This document shows positions 54,290-64,000 of a DNA stretch of 64,000 bases, piece after piece. The stretch lies in NCBI GenBank assembly GCA_963921935.1, contig OY998180.1, positions 113,900,183 to 113,964,182 on the forward strand. The letters run 5' to 3'. Made by a program: the position numbers and the translations under genes. Origin of the DNA: Galeruca laticollis (lineage: Eukaryota > Arthropoda > Insecta > Coleoptera > Chrysomelidae). The notes under the pieces were generated by a model. It searched no databases and was not told where the DNA came from. It saw nothing but the letters and a program-made list of their open reading frames with translations. Numbering within the stretch: the stretch's first letter is position 1; each line of letters opens with the position of its first letter.

Positions 54290-56120
54290 AGATCCATAAT
54301 ATAAAGTCGTTAAAGATCAAATAAATATAGGCAGTTTTCCACTTTAAAACTGTCTTCTTGAGTAATAATTAAAGATCAGCAGATATAGTTTTCCTGGTTT
54401 CCTATATCATTGCGTACGTATGCTAATCTTAAATTGGAAAACGATATCCATGACAACCCTATAGGGATAATAGTATCTAAGTTTTATTATATTTAATATA
54501 AAACCTACTTCTTTTTCCTATTAATATATATTTTAAGTCAATCACAAGTTAGGTCACTTCTTGGTCTAGCCAAAAATAACTACCAAACATCAGGTAGGCA
54601 TCACATGAAATGTAACTTCTGTCATTCTGACGTTAATATTTAGTAATAACGAAACAATTGTAAATTTTTTAGAATTTTTTCATTTCCATTATATTGCGGA
54701 ATTACTTAGAAACAATTAGTTTCATTTAAAAAGTATTATGATGTGGAAATATGACCCCTTCCGGGCGCGCTCTAGCGGCGGAACAGTTAGTGTTACAAAA
54801 AAACATTTCGTTCAAGAAATGTCGGAAATTTTGTCTACTTTAATTTGGAATAGGATGGGTTTGTCGAAAAAATGCTTTCTATTTGAGATATAGGCCGAAA
54901 ACTGAAAACAGTTCGAAAATTTGGTCAAAAAGTACCCAAAAAACAGAGTTCCGGGCAAAATATTTTCCCGCAAACTTCAAATTCGTGTTCAGCGACCCAC
55001 AAAAAAGTATAGTCTGGAAATCAAAACTATAGCACAACTTTCTTCTGAGCCGAATTTTTCTGGTGATATGCCTAGTCTCTATGGAGAATCAACATTTTTT
55101 CCCAATAGTGGGATCCTCGATGTCTGCATTATTTCTCATAGGGGTATCCTCGTTGCCTAAACATTTTCAGTTGGGGAATACTCGATGCCTAGCCTTTGTT
55201 CTATATTATGATTTTGTCTTTAAATTTGTACAGTTTCAGAGGAAGTATAATGTGCAACATGTGGGGAAAACTATTTTCTCCACTTGTTGCACTATATACT
55301 ATTCTAATACGGGCCGCGAATTTTCTCCCACCTCTTTTGCGAATTAGTACCAAAAACAGTATTTTAGAAATAGAAAAAAGACCACTGGATCATTAACAAA
55401 AGGAACGTTTGTTGCATTTTATCCAGAAATTCGTTCGCAAAATCTGTGTGAAGTTAACGCTCCGAAATCATGCAATAATCCTATTTTAGTGAATAAGTAC
55501 TCAAACGGTATGATTCGCCACCATCTTTTCATTCACCGTAAATCATCAACTTTATCCTTTAAATATACGACGCTTCAAAAACCAGAGCACAAATATGTGG
55601 AAGATACATAAAGGCATGTAGCATTTATATAAAGTTAAACCATGAATTATTTCCCCTTTTACTCGATCTAATTCCTCCAAATTTATAGGAATCGAAAATC
55701 CCCGGTCCCTGTGAGACGTTACTACAGATTTTTTCATCCTGAACACCGTCTGAGGTATTTCCAGCAAATGTAGATAGGTAATTTGCATACATTTCTTAAA
55801 TAGAGCATTTTGGGTATCTGGTTACTATAATAATTCAGCTTTCTCGCTTTCCTTCGGAGATAAATGACCTCTCGGGAAAGGTAGAGAGATTATTTCCGAG
55901 CTTTTTGTCTTCCTGGTAGGTACCATTTCTCTGAAATATTTTTAATGTCAAATATGTGGCATTTACAAACAATGATAGTGGAATTTGACCATATTTTTCT
56001 CGTGAAATTAGAAAATATGATCTAATTTCTAGCATTTTCAATTATTGTATTTTATGTTTGCCCCGTTTGTTTATGACTTTTCAGTGAAATTTAGTTATTG
56101 TTGTCTTTTTATTCCAATCC
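54290..56120. other. Unassigned AT-rich DNA
   Basis: No recognisable domain. Short open frames at 54921-55347 and 55552-56041 lack similarity I can name. I saw no element borders. Confidence 0.5.
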
Positions 56121-56129
56121 GGATATGCA

Positions 56130-56350
56130 GAAAAAGGGATGACACATAAAACAGAACATAGATGTTACAGAAAACGTGATGGATGACGGATGAAACAAAA
56201 TATATTATGGATGACAGATGGCGTATGACGCACATGACACGGAACATACGACAGAAGACACATGACGTGAAACATAAGTAACAAAGAACATAGATGATGC
56301 AGAATATATGACAGATAATACATGATGCAGAAAATAGATGACACCGTAGA
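56130..56350. repeat. Degenerate minisatellite
   Basis: Imperfect repetition of an approximately 16-22-bp theme with GACACATGA, GAACATA and GATGACAGA-type words, about ten times. Units vary in length and sequence, so it is an old or slippage-prone array. Confidence 0.65.
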
Positions 56351-56559
56351 CATAGACTAATCGTTATGTTGACAAAAGTGTACACCCTCTGTGCTGCCAA
56401 TACCTGTCCCTTTTCGACAAGCCTGTCATAACAGAGGTAAGTGACGTGGAATACTAGAAAGAGACAATTACTGGCCGCATATATAACAACTGGCAGATGA
56501 CAGATTACACAGGACATGTGACAAATGAGTTCACGTCCCCACCATTGCTCACGTCACTA

Positions 56560-58760
56560 GAGTGGTGGAGGGAAGTCAGGAAGGCAAAGTTCCGCATTTA
56601 ACTGTAATTGCCGTATCTTTCCATATACGAGTGAGCTTCGCTGTAGAATGTCGCATCATGGCGATGCACCTGAGGATTTCAGGTTCGCAGTTTCCGGTAA
56701 TAGTGACGATAGATCTTAGGTATTCAAAGCGATGGACCACTTCATAACCGGCTTTAATTGTAGTGTCAGGGCTGTTGTTGTTGGCGCGATCAACAATCAT
56801 CACTTTGGTCTTTATAGCATTAATTTCCAGTCTATAACGTTCACTGTATTCAGATAACTATTGCAAGATAACATGGAGTTCGTGCTCGTTTTTTGCTATT
56901 GTCGGGGTATCATCTGCATACCTAAGTTATTTATTTTCCGGCCACCGAGGGCGACACCACCTTTCCATTTCTCAAAACCCTCCCTGATTATGTATTTGCT
57001 ACATATATTGAAGAGGATGGGAGACAAAATGCAACCATTTCTCATGCCAGCAGCAGTCGAAAACGTGTCTAAGAGGTTATTGTTAACTCGTACCGTCGCA
57101 GTATTCGACCTATACAGCTGTTGTATTAATTGTATCAGATGCTTCTGTGTTCTTATCTCGGCAAGAACGTTTCAGAGCTTTGACCACCTACCTTGTAGAC
57201 GGCTTTCTTATAGTCTTCGAAGCACATGACCATTTGAACATTAAACTCTCTGGCCTTCTCAATGATCTGTCGTACGTTCAAAATAATCTGCTCACGGGCT
57301 CCTTTTCCTGAAACGAATCCAGTTTGCTTGTCTGATATTTGTTGGAGAAGGAAGTTTTTCAGTCTCTCGTTTAGTATTACGAGCATGAGGCGGCAATTCT
57401 TGCAGTCGAAAGGAAAACCCCTCTTATATAGAGGTAAGAAAGTGGAATGGCACCATTATTCCGGTCACTTCCCAGACGTCCAGATCTTCTTATGTAGGCT
57501 ATGCATAACGCATTTTACTAGTTCGCCCATGCTCTTCTCAGCACTTCAGCTGTAATTCCATCGTGCCTTGGTGCTTTCTGGTTTCGTAGTTTCCTCATTG
57601 CTTGCTCCACTTCCTCCCTGTGTATTGCTGGTTCAGGTTCATCGCTCAAGTCACTTGGTGTGGGCTGAAGGTAATCCTCAAAAGTTTCATGCAGTAGCCC
57701 GCCACACATCGGCAATGCCTTTTGCGTCTGTAAGTTCATTGCCTAGTTTATTCCTGATGATTTGTGTCTTGGATTTGAATTCACGTGCCAAATATTTTAC
57801 TTTACTATAGAACTCCGAATAGCGGTTTGCCGTCGCATGTCTTTCTAGTTCTATACATAATCTGTTTATGTCATAATTTTCATCTCTTCTGCAGCAATGT
57901 TTTATGGTGTTCTTTATAGTTTTCAGTAGTCGTTTTTTTTCTGAATCTTTCCTTGATGCTCTAATACGTCGCTGTTGTACATACTTTTTCCAGCTTTGGT
58001 ATGAGCTTCCCTCTAGTTGGTGAGGTCCATGATTTCTAAGGGTTTCATGAAAACTCAATGATTCAGGAGCACTAATTCTTTTGATCTTCTTTTTGGTCCT
58101 GGTTTGCTCAGTTTGATCTTAAATATAGCTGCTAGTAGTTTATGGTCGGATCCGCACTCAGTGCCTGGTTTCGTTTTGACGCTGTCCGCAAGGATATAGG
58201 CGATTTTATTTTCATGTTATCAATTGGGAGATGTCCACGTGTACAATCGTCAGGGATGGTGTTTAAACATGGTGTTCATTGTGGACAGGTTATTGTCTGT
58301 GGAAAACTGTTTAAGTCTGTGGCTCCGTTGGTGGCGTTCTCACAGGCCCTACTGGCCCACTGTGATGCGTGAGAGATCATCTGACGTTGTTTGTCGGACC
58401 TTTGCATTAAAGTTCTTCCATCACTATCACGATGTCCTTGGCTTTAAGACTTGCCATAGTATTCTCTATGATATTATATATTTCTTATATTTCTTGGTCA
58501 TTCCCTTCAGTTGTGGGTGTTGTTATCTGTGGAACAGTTTCCGCAGCCTTTCCAGTGTGTCTCTAAGATACCGCAGATATCGATGTTGAGTCGCAATAGC
58601 TCTCTTTCTACTGCGTTAAGGTTCCCGGGCTGGAGCCTTCCTCATATATTCCAAGTTTTAATAGCTCTACAATTGCGAAGTTGGTCCGGTTCTGATCGAT
58701 CAGTAGCATATTTACCGTGCAGGGCCTGGTCACCCACCACTGCACGCCCGGTCGCCCATT
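56560..58760 (-). mobile_element. Decayed LINE (RTE-like APE-RT), minus strand
   Basis: A chain of minus-strand coding relics in LINE order. APE start near 58700-58520: AIKTWNI, then LNAVERELLRLNIDICGILE, THWKG. Pre-RT region 58058-57687. RT N-terminus 57739-57518: EEVEQAMRKLRNQKAPRHDG, ITAEVL. 57386-57153: QQISDKQTGFVSGKGAREQI. YADD (RYADDTPTIAKNEHELHVIL) near 56930-56870. 56803-56576: FEYLRSIVTITGNCEPEI. The motif set fits an RTE-like or related insect clade. Many frameshifts; non-functional. Confidence 0.78.
57153..58058 (-). pseudogene. RTE-like LINE, RT fingers and palm
   Basis: Three frames: 58058-57687 (basic pre-RT segment with NRLCIELERHATANRYSEFY), 57739-57518 (KLRNQKAPRHDGITAEVL, finger motif with Arg for the usual Gly) and 57386-57153 (LNERLKNFLLQQISDKQTGF; motif A read as MCFEDYKKAVYKV, where CFIDYxKAFDxV is usual, so both Asp and Phe positions are eroded). 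Inactive. Confidence 0.78.
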
Positions 58761-59658
58761 TCACACTAGCCGGCCCGGACCCAGAATGGCGCCGATCACT
58801 ACTCCGATAACTCGACATACGGTTTGTAATGACTTTTTTCTGCATGATGCGCTCATGGGATAATAATCAGTGGGTTTCCCCTTCCCCTCCTGATCCTATG
58901 CCGTTGGTCATGAATACTCATCCGCCTTTGGAGTTCTCGTCTCCTGGGCAAGAGGGTGCCCGAGCAGGAACTTCATGCAAGTTAAATTCATTGTTGACAT
59001 TTCAGTTTTTTTATATATCTTTCATGTATCAGATTTGCATTTATTAACCATTTTTTTACTTTTGATATTGACTATTTAAGTTGATTTTATCATATGGTGT
59101 ATATTATTCCAATTATAGAATTAAATATAGGTATAAAGTGTTGCCATTTGGTGAGCAGTATATGTTGCGATTTGACAAGCAGTATATACCTCGAAAACAA
59201 ATTGACAAAAACTTTCTCCCTCCATATGTAATTATCGGACATGTTTATGGAACCAAAAAGAGAAATGCTCTCTACATGAACCAAAAGGCACTTAAAATAT
59301 TTACTTAGTTCTAAAAGTCTATTCAGAAGAGAGAATTATGGACCTTTCTAAAATCCACATTGGTTGACGTAAATGAGTTACCTCACACCAAGACTATTTA
59401 TGGCTTTCAATGAGTAGAAACTTTCAATTATGGTAAGATTACATCCCCTATTCTGTTACAATGATATAACTTATTCCTATTGTCAATGAGCAATTTACCC
59501 GATGTCGAGATTTCGAGTGTTGACCTTAATATAATAAAAAGATGAAAGTTATCTTTTACAACATCCAGATCTAAATTACAAATGGTTATCTTTTCATTAA
59601 AGCACTGTCGCAAAATTAACATTTTTACTGTCTTTTGCTCTGTAATAAAAAGACGAAT
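58761..59658. other. Unassigned DNA left of the duplication
   Basis: Contains short frames only. 59081-59308 is Tyr- and Lys-rich and unrecognised. No repeat border is seen except the duplication start at 59659. Confidence 0.5.
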
Positions 59659-60779
59659 CCTCGAGCAATGTCTCTCACCCGATAATGAGTAGTCAATTAT
59701 CTCCCGTCCAAACAGTGATGAAACATATATTGTCCGAAACGGACAGATTTCACAGTCACTTGTTACAAAATATAACAAATATCCTAACAACTCAGTGAAT
59801 CTCTCCGGTCAGAATAAAAGTATGAACTAATCAACTAAACTCACTCAGTCGGGAAAATTCCAATTTTACATAGAAGTATAAAAATATCTATCGGATTACG
59901 CCGCGAAATACAACAGTGATAACTACAAGTGTTCTAGTTCATCAATAATCGGAGAGAAATACATATTTATCATACGAGCATCTACTATCTGTGATCAACT
60001 GTAATTTAATTATCTAACTATCAACTCGCCACATCATTTGTTGTATCTACCTCAACATATGTTTTTTGTAAGACTTGAATTACGTTGTTAATATTGTCGT
60101 ATTTAAGTGTTTTATTAAACGTTACTTCAAATTACGACTGATCCTTCTTTTCAAAACCTAATCGAAGTGAAATGAGACAAAAACCTGCAAGACATATATC
60201 ACAAGATTATGGTCTCTTTCAATGCCTATTTATCAGCTGGCATGCGAAGTGTTGGACTCCGGGCCTAATTATTACGTGTGAATATTGTCTATTAAAGGAT
60301 ATTTTACGTTAAACGAGGATTTAGCCAGCAATCGCTCTATACCATTATTTGCTCTCACGTTCAAAATATTCCAGAAGATTTTACTAGAGTCAACAAGATT
60401 TTTTGAGAATAAAGTTTATTCTAGAACTTTTTTCGGAGAGAATATTGAGACAAGAAAAAAAGAGTGTGCATAATATCTGAAGCAAGAACATGCAGAAAGG
60501 AGTATAGGAAAAGCGTCAAAAGAGCACAGATATGATACTCTACAAGACAAAGTTAGAATTAGCTCAAGGAAAAAATGTTGAACTGATTAAAGCGAAATCA
60601 ATAAAAAAAAGATAACATCAGATGATCAAAGCCAATCGAAACAATCCTAACCACATAAATTCTGCAAAATAAAAAAGCTGAATCTGATTCGGAAAGTGAT
60701 CATAGTGATGCTGAGTGTCTGTACTGTACATATTTATATTCAATTTTAATTGATGGATAAATTTGTTGTCCAGATGTTG

Positions 60780-61164
60780 AAAATGGACCCACAATAATTA
60801 TGCAGGTATAGATTGAATCACACACACGACCCAAAATTGTTCCTCGGGGTACTCCATAGGTTATAATTCTTTCTCCACTTGTTAACTTTACTACCTACTG
60901 TCTATCAGATAGGTAGCTTGGAAACAATTGTAAGCAACTGTTTCGGATGCCCATACGTTCTAACATTCGTAAGAGATAGCCGTGGCTAATAGTATAAAAC
61001 GCTTTTTCAAGATCCAGGATGACACATGAACACATCTTGTTCCTATTTACTGAATCTTATATTTTTGATTTCAGTTTCAAGCAAAACGAGGCGAGGAATA
61101 GAGAAAAATGGAGAGAGAGAGTGAAATATCTCGAAGCCGAGGGCCAGATAGGCCTGTAGTGCTG

Positions 61165-61224
<60 letters not shown>

Positions 61225-61650
61225 TCAAGATGGCATATTGGGTAGAACTTTTTTGTTTAAAGCCAAATTCGTTAGGTGAAATTAAATTATATTTATTAAT
61301 ATACGAATCAAGTCTGTTTTTTATCTCCTTAAATAACTTCGACATATTATGTGAAATTAGGATATACTTAAATTCTTACCTCCGCTTTTATAAATTGGGG
61401 TAACAACCGTTTTTTCAAATGATTTGGGCGACTTTCCCTTTTCTATACAATGGTTAATAATATATGTTAGTGGATCACTTATATAAGATGATATTATTTT
61501 GAAGCATTCAGTATTAATGTTAACAAATCCTGTTGATTTTTTATTTTTAAGTTCCTATATTATTTTTTGTAATTCAAATTTCGTTGCTGGTAATAAAACC
61601 ATTGAATTTGCTACAGAAAGTTCCGGGAAGACATGATTTGAAACTCATTT
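60780..61650 (-). pseudogene. Jockey/CR1-like LINE RT relic
   Basis: Minus strand in shifted frames: LKNKKSTGFVNINTECFKII, SDPLTYIINHCIEKGKSPKS, TPIYKSGGK (fingers, about 61560-61380), then KNRLDSYINKYNLISPNEFG (61330-61260). After a short insertion it continues VILDLEKAFYTISHGYLLRM, where motif A has Tyr for the second Asp of KAFDT, LFPSYLSDRQ, stop, and YGVPRGTILG (motif B, PRG for PQG). No motif C. The clade cannot be fixed. Confidence 0.8.
61082..61220 (+). mobile_element. Short (TA)n-tailed insertion, SINE-like
   Basis: 139 bp starting CAAAACGAGGCGAGG and ending in about 70 bp of TA repeats. It is flanked by a perfect 9-bp duplication AGTTTCAAG (61073-61081 and 61221-61229) and splits the LINE RT frame. 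Size, simple tail and duplication fit a small retroposed element. I see no A or B box or tRNA-like head, so it may instead be a tiny truncated LINE end. Its head recurs in the second duplication unit up to the window edge. Confidence 0.65.
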
Positions 61651-62169
61651 GCAATATCAGAAGGAATTGTTAGTATAGCTCCTGTTTGTTGGCTTTGGGT
61701 AGATTATACCTGAAGTTTTTGGATCTTTAAGCCGCATGAATTTTGCACTATGTTCCATACCTGTTTATTATTATTTAGGTTTTCCTAAATTTCTCTGTTA
61801 TACTAACTTCGTTTTGTCTTCTCAATTAATGAATTCAAATCTGTTCCTATAAATTCCATACTGCATAATCAAAATGTTGTCATAAGGGTACCGTTTTATC
61901 TCCCTATATCATTTTTTTATTAATTGATTTTCATAGATCATTAGTAACCCATGGTGATATTTTTCTATTTTATCTATTATTTTTTTCAAGATAGGTACAT
62001 TCATCAATGTTGGTCTGTATAACAAACTTGTCTTTTACAGTATCTAGGCATATTTAAAAATTATGTTCCAATTTTCTTGGTAAGCATATGTAGCAAGTGT
62101 TTGATAATTTATTAAAATCGTAAAATGATCGAATTTTGTTTTAGCGAGTTGATTATTGAATATTATTTG

Positions 62170-62470
62170 CAAAGTGATCTGTCATGTTAGTCTCTATGGC
62201 TTTTTTTCTTCCAATGCGTATCCACTAATGGATGTTTGCGATAGCATTTTCCATCGCATCTCTATTCCTCGCGGTGTGTATTATCAACTGTACATCGTGT
62301 AGCCCCATCCACTGTCTGATATCTCGCAGCCAAGACATTTTATGTCTTCCGATCCCTCTTCGGTCTTCAATCTTGCTTTCGATCAACAAATGTAAGAGTT
62401 GATATTTCGTATTTCGCATTATATGCCCAGATATGCGGTTCTTTTCTAAATTAATTCAAACAGTTCACGT
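62170..62470 (-). pseudogene. LINE ORF2 C-terminal relic
   Basis: The frame 62419-62225 reads MRNTKYQLLHLLIESKIEDR, RGIGRHKMSWLRDIRQWMGL, then LIIHTARNRDAMENAIANIH. The GxGRxxxSWLxxIRxW pattern is the conserved C-terminal tail of RT in several insect LINE groups. Only the last 65-80 residues remain. Confidence 0.8.
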
Positions 62471-62521
62471 TGTTTGTTAACACGTCTCAGAACTTCTTCG
62501 TTTGTTAGTCTAGCCATCTAG

Positions 62522-64000
62522 CCTCGAGCAATGTCTCTCACCCGATAATGAGTAGTCAATTATCTCCCGTCCAAACAGTGATGAAACATATATTGTCCGA
62601 AACGGACAGATTTCACAGTCACTTGTTACAAAATATAACAAATATCCTAACAACTCAGTGAATCTCTCCGGTCAGAATAAAAGTATGAACTAATCAACTA
62701 AACTCACTCAGTCGGGAAAATTCCAATTTTACATAGAAGTATAAAAATATCTATCGGATTACGCCGCGAAATACAACAGTGATAACTACAAGTGTTCTAG
62801 TTCATCAATAATCGGAGAGAAATACATATTTATCATACGAGCATCTACTATCTGTGATCAACTGTAATTTAATTATCTAACTATCAACTCGCCACATCAT
62901 TTGTTGTATCTACCTCAACATATGTTTTTTGTAAGACTTGAATTACGTTGTTAATATTGTCGTATTTAAGTGTTTTATTAAACGTTACTTCAAATTACGA
63001 CTGATCCTTCTTTTCAAAACCTAATCGAAGTGAAATGAGACAAAAACCTGCAAGACATATATCACAAGATTATGGTCTCTTTCAATGCCTATTTATCAGC
63101 TGGCATGCGAAGTGTTGGACTCCGGGCCTAATTATTACGTGTGAATATTGTCTATTAAAGGATATTTTACGTTAAACGAGGATTTAGCCAGCAATCGCTC
63201 TATACCATTATTTGCTCTCACGTTCAAAATATTCCAGAAGATTTTACTAGAGTCAACAAGATTTTTTGAGAATAAAGTTTATTCTAGAACTTTTTTCGGA
63301 GAGAATATTGAGACAAGAAAAAAAGAGTGTGCATAATATCTGAAGCAAGAACATGCAGAAAGGAGTATAGGAAAAGCGTCAAAAGAGCACAGATATGATA
63401 CTCTACAAGACAAAGTTAGAATTAGCTCAAGGAAAAAATGTTGAACTGATTAAAGCGAAATCAATAAAAAAAAGATAACATCAGATGATCAAAGCCAATC
63501 GAAACAATCCTAACCACATAAATTCTGCAAAATAAAAAAGCTGAATCTGATTCGGAAAGTGATCATAGTGATGCTGAGTGTCTGTACTGTACATATTTAT
63601 ATTCAATTTTAATTGATGGATAAATTTGTTGTCCAGATGTTGAAAATGGACCCACAATAATTATGCAGGTATAGATTGAATCACACACACGACCCAAAAT
63701 TGTTCCTCGGGGTACTCCATAGGTTATAATTCTTTCTCCACTTGTTAACTTTACTACCTACTGTCTATCAGATAGGTAGCTTGGAAACAATTGTAAGCAA
63801 CTGTTTCGGATGCCCATACGTTCTAACATTCGTAAGAGATAGCCGTGGCTAATAGTATAAAACGCTTTTTCAAGATCCAGGATGACACATGAACACATCT
63901 TGTTCCTTTTTACTGAATCTTATATTTTTGATTTCAGTTTCAAGCAAAACGAGGCGAGGAATAGAGAAAAATGGAGAGAGAGAGTGAAATATCTCGAAGC
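62522..64000. repeat. 2,863-bp tandem duplication, second unit (cut by window end)
   Basis: Nearly identical to 59659-61137, including the frame at 63148-63336, the LINE RT relic at about 63640-63940 and the first part of the SINE-like insertion. The window ends while the match continues, so the true length is at least 1,479 bp. Confidence 0.88.

Larger units (their letters stand above)
59659..62521. repeat. 2,863-bp tandem duplication, first unit
   Basis: The first 1,479 bp (59659-61137) are repeated at 62522-64000 with a constant offset of 2,863 bp. I noticed a single base difference, at 61038 versus 63901. The unit holds an unassigned region with a 62-codon frame (60285-60473), a minus-strand LINE RT relic (about 61650-60780), a short (TA)n-tailed insertion, and a LINE C-terminal relic (62470-62170). 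Confidence 0.88.

Noticed and set aside
59428..59790. 120-codon minus-strand frame crossing the duplication border
   Set aside because: No recognisable domain, and half of it lies outside the duplicated unit, so it is not a conserved gene.
59659..64000. The 1.48-kb direct repeats as a pair of LTRs
   Set aside because: No TG...CA ends, primer-binding site, polypurine tract or gag-pol lies between them, and they contain LINE relics. A tandem duplication fits better.

Overview
The window is about 64 kb of AT-rich eukaryotic DNA that is almost entirely transposable elements. I found no convincing host gene, tRNA, rRNA or CRISPR array. The mix suggests an arthropod, most likely an insect with a large repeat-rich genome: I-clade LINEs with TAA tails, R4/Dong-type LINEs in TAA microsatellites, Penelope-like elements, Harbinger, hAT and Ty3/gypsy. 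The species cannot be named from the sequence. Nearly every element is truncated, frameshifted or interrupted, so most coding entries are pseudogenes.

Layout. 1-3.0 kb: AT-rich DNA, a mariner-like transposase scrap, a TTA microsatellite and a near-perfect 0.87-kb palindrome (foldback). 3.0-6.0 kb: a Penelope-like element (PLE) on the minus strand with N-terminal, RT and GIY-YIG parts. Against its 5' end lies a plus-strand tandem array with an exact 353-bp period (6.0-6.87 kb); each unit carries a hammerhead-ribozyme-like core.

7.4-41.4 kb: a dense retrotransposon nest built on (TTA)n arrays. At least eight R4/Dong-type pieces and four I-like pieces all lie on the minus strand, joined end to end through (TTA)n tracts. 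Four copies of a PHD-ORF1 CR1/L2-like LINE lie on the plus strand and end in (ATCT)n. An R1-like RNase H fragment interrupts one R4-like copy. Three R4-like 5' ends keep a complementary pair consistent with P1 of an HDV-like ribozyme.

41.4-45.1 kb: a CCCH zinc-finger terminal-exon-like segment (+), then the 3' half of a Ty3/gypsy element (-) whose integrase tail also ends in a related CCCH finger. 46.4-54.3 kb: two decayed head-to-head PLE copies. One Harbinger element (16/17 TIR match, TAA duplication, transposase intron) sits between them, and a hAT relic with the 8-bp duplication TACCATAT sits inside the plus-strand copy. 56.1-58.8 kb: a degenerate minisatellite and a decayed endonuclease/RT LINE (-). 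59.7 kb to the end: a 2,863-bp-period tandem duplication running past the window edge, with a LINE RT relic holding a short (TA)n-tailed insertion.

The elements form no host pathway. Within families, copies explain one another: undamaged stretches in one copy locate frameshifts, stops and active-site changes in its relatives.
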